DNA of 37,899 nucleotides from Bacteroidales bacterium (GCA_024401395.1 JAKSLD010000026.1:1-37899); one strand, 5' to 3'; shown: positions 9,096-17,655, counted from the first letter of the stretch. The notes: generated from the letters alone by a model not told the origin. Made by a program: numbers and translations.

Positions 9096-9602
9096 ATGCT
9101 ATACAAATATGAACATACGACCCCTGTAGGAGAGATAGTAATAGCGGCGACCGAAGAAGCTCTAGTATTATGCGACTGGAAATGCAACAGGCACAGATTG
9201 AACAGTCAAAAGAGAATAGAAGAATATTTCGGAGAAAAATTCAGAGAAGAGAAAAACGAGACGATAGAAAAGACGATTGTTCAACTCAGAGAATACTTTG
9301 AAAAAAAGAGAAAAGAATTTGACATACCCCTATTATTAATAGGCACAGAATTCCAGAAAAGAATATGGAAGCTACTTATGGGTATAGAATATGGCGAAAC
9401 CATAGCCTACTCCACCCTAGCAGAAAGACACGGAGACAAGAAAGCAGTGAGAGGAGTTGCACAAGCCGTAGGGAAAAATCCGATAAGCATAATAGTGCCA
9501 TGCCACAGAATAATAGGGAAAAACGGGACACTTACGGGATATGCGGGAGGAGTAGAGACGAAAAACAAGCTACTCAATATAGAAGGCATTACCCTACTCT
9601 AG
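9096..9602 (+). CDS. ogt: Methylated-DNA-protein cysteine methyltransferase
   Basis: A 168-residue suicide repair protein that moves the alkyl group from O6-alkylguanine in DNA to its own cysteine. The active site IIVPCHRIIG has Cys at residue 136. The DNA-binding helix region AYSTLAERHG and VRGVAQAVGKNP precedes it, and GYAGGVETKNKLLNIEG closes the domain. The N-terminal MLYKYEHTTPVGEI is typical, so the ATG at 9096 is preferred over a TTG six codons upstream. No Ada-type AraC domain is attached. The coding strand is unusually rich in purines and Lys/Glu codons relative to flanking genes. Its stop overlaps the stop of the convergent phosphoesterase in the shared bases CTAG. Confidence 0.93.
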   Translation: MLYKYEHTTPVGEIVIAATEEALVLCDWKCNRHRLNSQKRIEEYFGEKFREEKNETIEKTIVQLREYFEKKRKEFDIPLLLIGTEFQKRIWKLLMGIEYGETIAYSTLAERHGDKKAVRGVAQAVGKNPISIIVPCHRIIGKNGTLTGYAGGVETKNKLLNIEGITLL

Positions 9603-10450
9603 TCATTATGATGCAAAGTAATGACAACAATTTCAGATGGGGCGAACATTCGGATATTCCTTCGGGATGTACCAATACCCGTTGAGACAATCATAGGTAT
9701 ACCGTTAGAATTACTGCAAACACCACGAAGGAATTTACGACCATAGTGAGAAGGGTTCACAGGAGCCAAGAGACCAAAGAGAGTCACCTGTCCGCCGTGA
9801 GTATGTCCAGAAAGAGCGATATCAGTATTCTGGACATTCTGATCCTCGATATAATCCGGAGTATGAGAGAGGAGGATTACGAAATCAGAATCAGAAAGAG
9901 ACAAAGTAGGAGAAGAGACCGATTCGCGCTTAGTAAAAGAATTCTTAGCGCCAGCGATAATTATTCTGCCATTACCTTTATATATAGACATAGTGTCATT
10001 TTCAAGAATGCGCACGCCATGCGACTCGAAAGTATCGATAATCTGAGAAGTACACCTCTCATAATCGTTATTACCCATAACGCCAGCCATACCCAGAGGA
10101 GCGCGCCATGAGGTACAAGCCTCCACCATAGGGAGGACATAATCACAACCCTCCTGATAATCGCCACCCAAGAGAACGACATCAGGTTTCAACTCATTAA
10201 GAACATTAGAAATAGAAGTCAAACCTCGTTCATCAAGTCTACTTCTGTAATGGATATCAGTAAGAAAAGCAATTCTCACACCCTCGAAATCGCATGGGAC
10301 ATCAGGAGAAGAGACATTGTAATTGACGATACGTCTAATACCCTTATGATTTGAATCTATATTCATACGATTACTATCTATACTCATTTTATTCTGAGCA
10401 TAGACAGACAAAGACAAGAGAGATATAAGAAGGAAAGACAAGAACCTCAT
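9599..10450 (-). CDS. Exported metallophosphoesterase (YkuE/YaeI-like)
   Basis: A 283-residue calcineurin-like phosphoesterase with an N-terminal signal (SLLSLSVYAQ). The motifs appear in order: FLTDIHY (Asp65, His67), GGDYQ (Asp97), GNND at 126-129, LSHTPDY (His196) and SGHTHGGQV (215-221). Close relatives such as YkuE and YaeI act on the outer face of the inner membrane on lipid or phosphomonoester substrates, so a similar role is inferred. The third motif is usually GNHD, and here the His is Asn, which could change catalysis. Just after the signal peptide there is a tandem seven-residue duplication, MSIDSNR then MNIDSNH (22-35). The gene is divergent from carB and convergent with ogt. Confidence 0.88.
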   Translation of the reverse strand: MRFLSFLLISLLSLSVYAQNKMSIDSNRMNIDSNHKGIRRIVNYNVSSPDVPCDFEGVRIAFLTDIHYRSRLDERGLTSISNVLNELKPDVVLLGGDYQEGCDYVLPMVEACTSWRAPLGMAGVMGNNDYERCTSQIIDTFESHGVRILENDTMSIYKGNGRIIIAGAKNSFTKRESVSSPTLSLSDSDFVILLSHTPDYIEDQNVQNTDIALSGHTHGGQVTLFGLLAPVNPSHYGRKFLRGVCSNSNGIPMIVSTGIGTSRRNIRMFAPSEIVVITLHHND

Positions 10451-10470
10451 GTTAACGAAAAATTATACGA

Positions 10471-10504
10471 CAAAGGTAGTACAAATAAAGAATAAGGCTA
10501 CAAA
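10471..10504 (-). promoter_or_regulatory. Likely promoter of the phosphoesterase gene
   Basis: Read on the - strand, TACCTTTG occupies 10478-10471, 21 bases before the start codon, and TTTG occupies 10504-10501. The spacing of 22 bases is slightly longer than the usual 19-21. The short leader is plausible. Confidence 0.5.
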
Positions 10505-10536
10505 GAGTGTTGATATGTAACGCTTTGGATACAGAA

Positions 10537-10553
10537 GTAAGTATATTACTTAC
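10537..10553. promoter_or_regulatory. Inverted repeat in the divergent carB/phosphoesterase region
   Basis: GTAAGTA and TACTTAC form 7-base arms around TAT. The site lies between the two divergent promoters, about 54 bases upstream of the carB -33 box. Its symmetry and place suggest a repressor or activator site, possibly linked to pyrimidine or arginine control; this is inference. Confidence 0.4.
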
Positions 10554-10606
10554 AAAATGACAATTATTAATACAATATTTTAACACTATTAAATTTTGTA
10601 AAGTAC

Positions 10607-10637
10607 TTTTCTATTAAAAAGAAACGCATTACCTTTG
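10607..10637 (+). promoter_or_regulatory. Promoter of carB-carA
   Basis: TACCTTTG at 10630-10637 fits TAnnTTTG, and TTTT at 10607-10610 lies 19 bases upstream in place of TTTG. The -7 box ends 36 bases before the carB ATG. It also shows that the TTG at 10635 is inside the promoter and cannot be the start codon. Confidence 0.7.
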
Positions 10638-10673
10638 CACTCCAAGGTAAAGAAACAAATACGCATCAGCGAT

Positions 10674-13600
10674 ATGAAACAAGACGTCCGCAAAGTAGTT
10701 ATCCTTGGTTCCGGAGCACTGAAGATTGGTGAAGCCGGAGAATTTGATTATTCGGGCTCTCAAGCCCTGAAGGCCTTGAAGGAGGAAGGCGTTGAGACGA
10801 TTCTCATTAATCCGAACATCGCCACAATTCAAACCTCTGAGAACATTGCCGACAAGATTTATTTCCTTCCAGTTACCCCATATTTTGTTGAGAGAGTTAT
10901 TCAAAAAGAGCAGCCACAAGGCTTGTTGCTTAGTTTTGGTGGTCAGACAGCTCTCAACTGTGGTATTCAACTTTACGAAGGAGGCATTCTTGAGAAGTAC
11001 AATGTAAAGGTCCTTGGAACACCAGTTCAGGCAATTATTGATACTGAGGACCGAGAGATATTTGCCAACAAGCTCAAGGAGATAGACGTTAAGACTCCTG
11101 TTTCTATTGCAGTCAATTCAGTTGAAGAAGCGCTTGAAGCTTCGGACAAGATTGGTTTTCCTATTATAGTGCGCGCTGCTTATACACTTGGTGGTATGGG
11201 TAGCGGTTTTTGTTATAATAGAGAAGAGTTAGTACAGCGAGCAGAGAATGCGCTCTCATATTCAAACCAGATTCTCGTAGAAGAGTCGCTCAAGGGCTGG
11301 AAAGAGGTAGAGTATGAGGTTGTACGAGACAAGTACAACAACTGTATCACAGTATGTAACATGGAGAACTTCGACCCACTAGGCATTCACACAGGCGAGT
11401 CGATTGTAGTTGCTCCATCGCAGACACTTTCAAATTCGGAATATCACAAGTTACGTGAGCTTGCCATCAAGATTATCCGTCATGTGGGCATCGTTGGTGA
11501 GTGTAACGTACAATATGCGCTTGACCCATATTCAGAAGACTACCGCGTTATTGAGGTAAATGCGCGACTCAGTCGTTCTTCAGCGTTGGCATCGAAGGCT
11601 ACAGGTTATCCATTGGCATTCGTTGCTGCGAAATTGGCACTTGGCTATGGACTCTGGGAGTTGAAGAACTCCGTTACGAAAACTACGCCAGCATATTTTG
11701 AGCCAGCGCTTGACTATATAGTATGTAAGATACCTAGATGGGACTTGAGCAAGTTCTCCGGCGTATCAAAGCAGATCGGCTCATCAATGAAGTCGGTCGG
11801 TGAGATTATGGCCATCGGACGTAACTTTGAAGAAGTAATCCAAAAAGGCTTACGAATGGTTGGCCAGGGCATGCACGGTTTTGTAGGCAACCAGCCATTG
11901 AAAGACATCGACATACGTCAAGAACTTGCGGAGCCAACAGACAAGCGAGTATTTGCCATTGCCGAGGCTATGGAGCAAGGCATGACAGTGGATGAGATTC
12001 ACGACATAACAAAGATTGACAAGTGGTTCCTCGAGAAGCTCAACAATCTGCATAAGATTCGTCTTGAGCTCGAGAAATACAACGATATCAAAGATGTACC
12101 AACAGACTTGCTGAAGACAGCCAAGATCTATGGTTATTCAGATTTCCAGATTGCCCGTCTTGTTTTCAAGGATTCGGAGCGCAAGATGGAAGAGCAGAGC
12201 CTTGACGTACGTGAGGACAGAAAGAAGAGAGGCATTGTACCTGTTGTCAAGCAGATTGACACAATGGCAGGCGAGTTCCCTGCACAAATCAACTACCTCT
12301 ACCTCACATACAGCGGCACAGAAAACGACGTCAACTACTTAGGCGACAAGAAGAGCGTTATCGTACTTGGTTCCGGTGCATACCGCATCGGTTCATCGGT
12401 AGAGTTTGACTGGTGTTCGGTTAACGCCATCAACACCATCAAGCAGCAAGGCTATCGTTCGGTAATGATCAACTACAACCCAGAGACGGTATCAACAGAC
12501 TACGATGTCTGTGACAGGCTCTACTTTGACGAACTCACAGAAGAGAGAGTTCTCGATATCATAGACCTTGAGAATCCGATGGGAGTGATAGTTTCGGTGG
12601 GAGGTCAGATTCCGAACAACCTAGCGATGAAGCTCTATCGTCGAAATGTGCCAATCCTTGGTACATCGCCATTGAATATCGACCGTGCAGAGAACCGTCA
12701 GAAGTTCTCATCAATGTGCGACGAACTCGGCATCGACCAGCCAAAGTGGAGCGAGCTTACCACTATAGAAGACATCTACAAGTTTGTAGACGAGGTAGGG
12801 TTCCCAGTATTGGTTCGTCCTTCATACGTACTCTCAGGAGCAGCTATGAATGTGGTATCGAACAAAGAAGAGCTTGCGCACTTCCTGACATTAGCTGCCA
12901 ATGTATCGAAAGAGTTCCCTGTAGTAGTTTCACAGTTCATCGAAGAAGCTAAGGAGATAGAGATTGACGCAGTTGCTCAGAATGGAGAAGTTATTGCATA
13001 CGCGATATCAGAGCACATTGAGTTTGCCGGAGTACACTCAGGCGATGCAACAATCGTATTCCCTCCACAAAAGCTATACGTTGAGACAGTTAAGCGCATA
13101 AAGAAGATTGCCAAGCAAGTCGCCAAGGGCCTACAGATTTCCGGTCCATTCAACATGCAGGTACTTGCGAAGAACAATGATATCAAAGTAATTGAGTGTA
13201 ACCTCCGTGCTTCACGTTCGTTCCCATTCGTAAGTAAGGTATTGAAGGTAAATCTTATTGAGCTAGCCACACGAGTTATGCTTGGCTTGCCAGTTGAGAA
13301 GCCAAGCAAAGACCTCTTCGACATCGACTACGTAGGCATCAAGGCTCCACAGTTCTCATTTGCCCGTCTACAGAAGGCCGACCCAGTTCTTGGTGTTGAT
13401 ATGTCATCTACTGGTGAGGTAGGCTGTATCGGAGAGACATTTGACCATGCAGTATTGGAATCGATGCTATCAGTCGGTCATCGTCTACCAAAGCAGAACA
13501 TACTCATATCATCAGGACCAGCCCGTTCCAAGCTTCAGCTTCTCAACAGTGCACGACTCCTAGTAGAGAAGGGTTACACAGTATTCTCGACAGGCGGTAC

Positions 13601-13892
13601 ACACCGATTCCTCAGTGAGAATGGAGTAGACACTACCCTAGTACACTGGCCAGACGAAGATATGAAGCCTAACGTAATAGACCTCATACGTGAGAAGAAA
13701 TTGGATTTGGTTGTAAACATACCAAAGAACCTCACACACAACGAGCTTAAAAATGGATACCGCATCCGTCGTGATGCTATCGATTTCAACGTTCCTCTTA
13801 TTACCAATGCGCGTTTGGCTGCTGCGTACATCAGGGCATTCTGCTCGATCAGCGTAGATGAGTTGCCAATCAAGTCATGGGACGAGTATTAA
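10674..13892 (+). CDS. carB: Carbamoyl-phosphate synthase large subunit
   Basis: A 1072-residue synthetase that uses two ATP, bicarbonate and ammonia (tunnelled from CarA) to make carbamoyl phosphate for pyrimidines and arginine. It has two homologous ATP-grasp halves: residues about 1-550, opening VVILGSGALKIGEAGEFDYSG, and about 550-930, with VIVLGSGAYRIGSSVEFDW. A C-terminal MGS-like allosteric domain (about 935-1072, containing VFSTGGTHRFL) follows. The length is normal. The start is the ATG at 10674 rather than the in-frame TTG at 10635, because the latter falls within the promoter. carA follows after 38 bases, so the order is large then small subunit, opposite to the common carA-carB order. 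Confidence 0.97.
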   Translation: MKQDVRKVVILGSGALKIGEAGEFDYSGSQALKALKEEGVETILINPNIATIQTSENIADKIYFLPVTPYFVERVIQKEQPQGLLLSFGGQTALNCGIQLYEGGILEKYNVKVLGTPVQAIIDTEDREIFANKLKEIDVKTPVSIAVNSVEEALEASDKIGFPIIVRAAYTLGGMGSGFCYNREELVQRAENALSYSNQILVEESLKGWKEVEYEVVRDKYNNCITVCNMENFDPLGIHTGESIVVAPSQTLSNSEYHKLRELAIKIIRHVGIVGECNVQYALDPYSEDYRVIEVNARLSRSSALASKATGYPLAFVAAKLALGYGLWELKNSVTKTTPAYFEPALDYIVCKIPRWDLSKFSGVSKQIGSSMKSVGEIMAIGRNFEEVIQKGLRMVGQGMHGFVGNQPLKDIDIRQELAEPTDKRVFAIAEAMEQGMTVDEIHDITKIDKWFLEKLNNLHKIRLELEKYNDIKDVPTDLLKTAKIYGYSDFQIARLVFKDSERKMEEQSLDVREDRKKRGIVPVVKQIDTMAGEFPAQINYLYLTYSGTENDVNYLGDKKSVIVLGSGAYRIGSSVEFDWCSVNAINTIKQQGYRSVMINYNPETVSTDYDVCDRLYFDELTEERVLDIIDLENPMGVIVSVGGQIPNNLAMKLYRRNVPILGTSPLNIDRAENRQKFSSMCDELGIDQPKWSELTTIEDIYKFVDEVGFPVLVRPSYVLSGAAMNVVSNKEELAHFLTLAANVSKEFPVVVSQFIEEAKEIEIDAVAQNGEVIAYAISEHIEFAGVHSGDATIVFPPQKLYVETVKRIKKIAKQVAKGLQISGPFNMQVLAKNNDIKVIECNLRASRSFPFVSKVLKVNLIELATRVMLGLPVEKPSKDLFDIDYVGIKAPQFSFARLQKADPVLGVDMSSTGEVGCIGETFDHAVLESMLSVGHRLPKQNILISSGPARSKLQLLNSARLLVEKGYTVFSTGGTHRFLSENGVDTTLVHWPDEDMKPNVIDLIREKKLDLVVNIPKNLTHNELKNGYRIRRDAIDFNVPLITNARLAAAYIRAFCSISVDELPIKSWDEY

Positions 13893-13930
13893 TCAATATT
13901 TTGAACTTTAATAATCAACATATATAAGAA

Positions 13931-15010
13931 ATGGCTGATTGTAAGAGCATAAAACTGGTACTTGCAGACGGAACTACATTCGAGGGCAAGTCGTTCGGAT
14001 ATGAGAAGTCAGTAGCAGGAGAGGTAGTATTCAACACTGCCATGACCGGTTATCCAGAGTCATTGACCGACCCATCCTATGCTGGACAGATATTGGTATC
14101 AACATATCCTCTTATTGGTAACTATGGAGTACCGAAGGACGACAAAGACGAGAATGGTCTTCCAAAGTTCTATGAGAGCGACAGAATCCACATCACAGCC
14201 CTGGTAATTTCAGATTACTCATGGGAATACAGTCACTGGAATGCGCAGAAGAGCTTGTCGGACTGGCTCAAGGAAAACAAGGTTCCAGGAATCTATGGCA
14301 TAGACACACGTGCGCTGACAAAGCATATACGTGAGACAGGTGCTATACTTGGCAAGATTATCGTTGACGACCAAGACGTAGAGTTCCACGACCCTAACAA
14401 AGACAACCTCGTGGCACAAGTCAGTGTCAAGGACGTTAAGACATACGGCAATGGCAAGCACAAGATTGTGATGGTTGATACAGGTGCCAAGTACAACATT
14501 CTCCGCTGTCTACTGAAGCGTGACACCACGGTCATCCGAGTTCCATGGGATTACGACTTCACACAGATAGATTACGATGGCTTGATGCTCTCAAACGGTC
14601 CTGGTGACCCACAGATGTGCAAAGCCACTATTGAGAATATCAAGAAAGCAATCAAGATCGGCAAGCCTATCTTCGGCATCTGCCTTGGCAACCAGTTGCT
14701 CGGTATTGCTGCTGGAGCCACAACATACAAGTTGCCATACGGACACCGAGCACACAACCACCCTGTGATACGTTGCGGTTCGACACAGTGCTACATCACC
14801 AGTCAGAACCATGGTTTTGCTATCAACAACGATACGATTCCAGAAGGTTGGGAGCCATCATTCGTAAATATCAACGATGGTTCTAACGAAGGTATCCGTC
14901 ACAAGACACTTCCATTCTTCTCTAGTCAGTTCCACCCAGAGGCAAGTTCTGGACCTACAGATACAGAGAAGTTCTTCGACGAGTTCATTGCCAACATCGA
15001 GAAGAAGTAA
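13931..15010 (+). CDS. carA: Carbamoyl-phosphate synthase small subunit
   Basis: A 359-residue glutamine amidotransferase subunit that hydrolyses glutamine and passes ammonia to CarB. The N-terminal CPSase small-chain domain spans about 5-140 (VVFNTAMTGYPESLTDPSYAG). The class I amidotransferase domain spans about 178-355 with the nucleophile Cys251 in GICLGNQLLG and His335/Glu337 in FHPEASSGP. The oxyanion loop SNGPGDP is present at 221-227. The length is typical. It lies 38 bases after carB and is closed by a strong terminator 28 bases downstream, so carB-carA form a two-gene unit. Confidence 0.97.
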   Translation: MADCKSIKLVLADGTTFEGKSFGYEKSVAGEVVFNTAMTGYPESLTDPSYAGQILVSTYPLIGNYGVPKDDKDENGLPKFYESDRIHITALVISDYSWEYSHWNAQKSLSDWLKENKVPGIYGIDTRALTKHIRETGAILGKIIVDDQDVEFHDPNKDNLVAQVSVKDVKTYGNGKHKIVMVDTGAKYNILRCLLKRDTTVIRVPWDYDFTQIDYDGLMLSNGPGDPQMCKATIENIKKAIKIGKPIFGICLGNQLLGIAAGATTYKLPYGHRAHNHPVIRCGSTQCYITSQNHGFAINNDTIPEGWEPSFVNINDGSNEGIRHKTLPFFSSQFHPEASSGPTDTEKFFDEFIANIEKK

Positions 15011-15037
15011 GAGCGATTATATTGTGGGAAATATATG

Positions 15038-15083
15038 AAAAGTCGTCCCTGACTGAGCGAAAGCCAAAGGGGACGGCTTTTTC
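15038..15083 (+). terminator. Intrinsic terminator after carA
   Basis: AAAAGTCGTCCC (15038-15049) pairs with GGGACGGCTTTT (with one G-T wobble) around a loop of about 21 bases, and the stem runs into a T-rich tail. The T-run of this terminator also supplies the -33-like TTTT of the next promoter. Confidence 0.85.
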
Positions 15084-15108
15084 TTATTATATGAAATGAC
15101 TAATTTTG
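15078..15108 (+). promoter_or_regulatory. Promoter of the VanZ-like/DUF4153 pair
   Basis: TAATTTTG at 15101-15108 fits TAnnTTTG, with TTTT at 15078-15081 exactly 19 bases upstream. If real, the message begins just before 15123, so the ATG at 15096 is not usable and the start lies at 15123 or 15129. Confidence 0.6.
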
Positions 15109-15128
15109 CTATTGAGAAACTGATGAAT

Positions 15129-15569
15129 ATGAACAATAAACTTAGATGGGGGCTTCTCATCGCGTGGTTGATACTTATATTTACCCTCTCACAGATGGCT
15201 GGAGAGGAATCCAGCGAGCAGAGCAAGTTCGTTGTGTGGCTATTTTCGACATTAGGACTAGACCTCAACGGCTGGTTTGGTGAGATGACAATGTGGATTG
15301 TCCGCAAAGCAGCACACACCTTTGAATACTTCATGATGTTTATATTAGTGCATAATGTTATGCATATTTACATAAAAAGCTGGCATGGTTTTTGCTACTC
15401 TTTATTATGTATTTTCTTATATGCCTGTACCGATGAAATACACCAGACATTCATCAATGGCAGAGCGGGGTGCTTTGAAGATGTCTTGATAGACACATTC
15501 GGCGGATGCCTTGGTCTGATATTTGTGTTGCTTTGGAATAAGTTAAGGCAGATAAAGGAAAACAAATAG
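15129..15569 (+). CDS. VanZ family membrane protein
   Basis: A small polytopic membrane protein of 146 residues from the chosen ATG. It has an N-terminal transmembrane helix (LLIAWLILIFTLSQMAG), then the VanZ hallmarks RKAAHTFEYF and DEIHQTFINGRAGCFEDVL, followed by a last helix (LGLIFVLLWNKL). VanZ relatives were first noted for teicoplanin resistance, but most members have unknown function. A resistance role here should not be assumed. ATGs at 15096 and 15123 are also in frame; the promoter-like site at 15101-15108 argues against the first. The DUF4153 gene follows after 37 bases and is probably co-transcribed. Confidence 0.85.
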   Translation: MNNKLRWGLLIAWLILIFTLSQMAGEESSEQSKFVVWLFSTLGLDLNGWFGEMTMWIVRKAAHTFEYFMMFILVHNVMHIYIKSWHGFCYSLLCIFLYACTDEIHQTFINGRAGCFEDVLIDTFGGCLGLIFVLLWNKLRQIKENK

Positions 15570-15606
15570 AGACACATAGCAGAGAGATAACTTAAAAATA
15601 TATTAC

Positions 15607-17313
15607 ATGAAGCTAAAATTTATCAGCACTCTCAAAGAGTCGCTAATTTCTGTAGCCAAGCGGTTTCCAGTTGCCCTTGCCTACATAGTGGCATTGACAG
15701 TATTACTATTTGAAATGATCTGTCAAGAAGAAGAACACTGGATTATGCTGTACTTTCTGTCGGCAGGGTTTCTGTTCTCACTCATGATACATCTATGGGG
15801 AGAAGAGATAGAGGACAAGCGTACGTTCTGGAGTGTAATGGCCATCGGCAATATTCTGCTTGCCATAGATGCCTTTTACCTTAACAGTATTACTCCAGAA
15901 CATAATGTCAATCCGATTATTCTGGCCCGTCTTGCAGTCTATGTTGCATTTACCATTGGGTGCATATATCTGCAGTTCTGGAAGAACAAAGACGACATGG
16001 AGACGTCCTATTTCGGCTTAGAGTTTGCAAAGAATATATTGACAGTCGTGTCTGTCAGTATTATTATGACTATAGGGCTCGAGATACTGTTTTTCGGGTC
16101 ATTGCAACTCTTCAATATCTCGTACGAGGGCAAATGGGCAATAAAAGTCGAGTTGGCTATTGCGGTAATAATGTTGCAGTTTCTGGCATCAGTCATCATT
16201 CTTTCCCGCATTCCACAGGGAGAAATCAAGCATAACAGAGACATTGAGCTATCAAAGTTTTACATTAGTGTATTGCGATATCTATTCATCCCATTGATTA
16301 TTTGTTACATGGTAGTCCTTTATGTCTACATGTTCAAGATAATACTCACATGGGAATTACCACAGGGGACACTGACCAAGATGGTCAGCATAATGATGTT
16401 CGGGCTTTCTATCGTTATTGTGTTGCTATACCCAGTCATCAAGAAAGGAGGCAACAACTACGAAAGATTTGTAGCACGCTGGCTTCCTTTGATTGCCTTA
16501 CCATTAGTAATACTGATGACCGTTGGTATAGTCAGACGACTGTCAGACTACGGCATAACAGCCAACCGACTCTATGTACTCACCCTTAACATATGGTTCT
16601 ACCTTGTGTGCATTGGCTTATTTCTGTCACGTACACGTCGTATCTACTGGGTTCCTGTGACATTCGGCATACTGTTCCTACTTTCATCGGCACAGCCATT
16701 AAACTATATCGAGATAGAACATCGCATAGTGAAGAACAGACTAAACGAATTGCTGGCAGACTGCAGACCAGATACCACCATTACTGACGACACTGAGCTG
16801 GCAGAATGGCTTAGATCTATACCAGACACCACGAAATCGCAGCAGATATACGAAGATATGGTTTACTTGAATTGGAATAGATACAAAGAAGATTTAGAAG
16901 GCTTGGTATCAGGTAAACTAGACTATTTATGGGGCTATGAAATTAGGTGGGAAGAGGTAGAAGTTGAGGAGACATTCCTAGATTGGCAATCAGAAGAATA
17001 TTTCACATACTCGCGAGACGAACGTAATTGCACCATACCCAAAGGGTATAATCATGTAAAATACATGGAATTCAATAAAGTCTACAAACTAGAAGAAGCA
17101 ATTTCACCTGATGGCAAAATACATTTTGCGCTTGATTCAACCATGTGCAATGTACCGAACGTGACATTTGACACAGATACTATTGCGGTACGCGAACAAT
17201 TCATCAAACCCAACAACGAAGAAATGTCACTGCAAGTCACCGATATGCAAGTGAAAACGTACAAGCAGATGATCAAGATTGACTTAGACGGCTATCTATT
17301 CTACAACGAATGA
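15607..17313 (+). CDS. DUF4153 multi-pass membrane protein
   Basis: A 568-residue protein. About residues 15-380 contain some ten to twelve hydrophobic segments, for example VALAYIVALTVLLFEMI, the TM around IMTIGLEILFFGSL, and VTFGILFLLSSAQP. The last 190 residues are soluble and acidic, with repeated WLRSIPDT and YLWGYEIRWEEVEVEE type segments. The layout agrees with DUF4153 proteins of Bacteroidetes, whose function is unknown. It forms a likely pair with the VanZ-like gene. A weak hairpin (17333-17350) and two stronger terminators lie downstream in the gene-free stretch. Confidence 0.75.
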   Translation: MKLKFISTLKESLISVAKRFPVALAYIVALTVLLFEMICQEEEHWIMLYFLSAGFLFSLMIHLWGEEIEDKRTFWSVMAIGNILLAIDAFYLNSITPEHNVNPIILARLAVYVAFTIGCIYLQFWKNKDDMETSYFGLEFAKNILTVVSVSIIMTIGLEILFFGSLQLFNISYEGKWAIKVELAIAVIMLQFLASVIILSRIPQGEIKHNRDIELSKFYISVLRYLFIPLIICYMVVLYVYMFKIILTWELPQGTLTKMVSIMMFGLSIVIVLLYPVIKKGGNNYERFVARWLPLIALPLVILMTVGIVRRLSDYGITANRLYVLTLNIWFYLVCIGLFLSRTRRIYWVPVTFGILFLLSSAQPLNYIEIEHRIVKNRLNELLADCRPDTTITDDTELAEWLRSIPDTTKSQQIYEDMVYLNWNRYKEDLEGLVSGKLDYLWGYEIRWEEVEVEETFLDWQSEEYFTYSRDERNCTIPKGYNHVKYMEFNKVYKLEEAISPDGKIHFALDSTMCNVPNVTFDTDTIAVREQFIKPNNEEMSLQVTDMQVKTYKQMIKIDLDGYLFYNE

Positions 17314-17402
17314 GCAAGAGGAGGCGCCATCGGGTTTATTATGCTAAACCGACGCTAGACCTATACTAGACCTATAGAACACCTTTGTTCATCATAATTA
17401 TT

Positions 17403-17550
17403 TTATTGGTGTCCGCTAAACTTTTTTAGACCAACATAAAAATGGGCTGAATCTCCATTGCGAAGATTCAGCCTTTTCGTTTAATTTGTTTTCTCCACAA
17501 AAACTTATTAACGATGAGCAAAAGTACACATTTTAGCGGGCAGCCAATAA
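17403..17550. repeat. Inverted-repeat-bounded element, MITE or IS remnant candidate
   Basis: The left end TTATTGGTGTCCGCTAAA (17403-17420) and the right end TTTAGCGGGCAGCCAATAA (17532-17550) are imperfect inverted repeats, with one indel and one or two substitutions. They bound a 148-base AT-rich interior with no coding capacity. GTGTCCGCTAAA-like tips resemble insertion-sequence ends, but I cannot name a family and see no clean target duplication. Confidence 0.45.
17445..17477 (+). terminator. Terminator inside the inverted-repeat element
   Basis: A perfect 10-base stem GGCTGAATCT / AGATTCAGCC (17445-17454 with 17464-17473) around a 9-base loop is followed by TTTT. It would stop + strand transcription coming from the DUF4153 gene. 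Confidence 0.8.
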
Positions 17551-17563
17551 TATTTAATGACAT

Positions 17564-17607
17564 AAAAAATGTTGGTGTCTATCGTTCAATAAACACCAAC
17601 ATTTTTT
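17564..17607. terminator. Bidirectional terminator between convergent genes
   Basis: A perfect 15-base stem (17564-17578 with 17593-17607, core ATGTTGGTGT / ACACCAACAT) begins with six A and ends with six T, so it can work in both directions. It serves the DUF4153 gene on the + strand and the lipoprotein gene on the - strand. Confidence 0.88.
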
Positions 17608-17655
17608 CTTCTATAGCGGTATTGCTACCAAGCACCACTATTTATCTGTATGTCG

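Larger units (their letters stand above)
17314..17655. other. Gene-free stretch between convergent genes
   Basis: This 342-base interval holds no credible gene. In order it contains a weak hairpin (GGTTTA / TAAACC, 17333-17350), a tandem 11-base direct repeat CTAGACCTATA twice (17355-17376), an inverted-repeat-bounded element (17403-17550) with an internal terminator, and a second, symmetric terminator (17564-17607). Confidence 0.7.

Noticed and set aside
10635-10673. TTG start for carB
   Set aside because: The TTG is part of the -7 promoter box; the ATG at 10674 begins the conserved N-terminus.
15096-15122. ATG at 15096 as start of the VanZ-like gene
   Set aside because: A promoter-like site overlaps it, and the conserved N-terminal helix begins after the later ATGs; not fully excluded.
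15129-15569. VanZ-like gene as an antibiotic-resistance gene
   Set aside because: No other van genes are near, and most VanZ-domain proteins have no shown resistance role.
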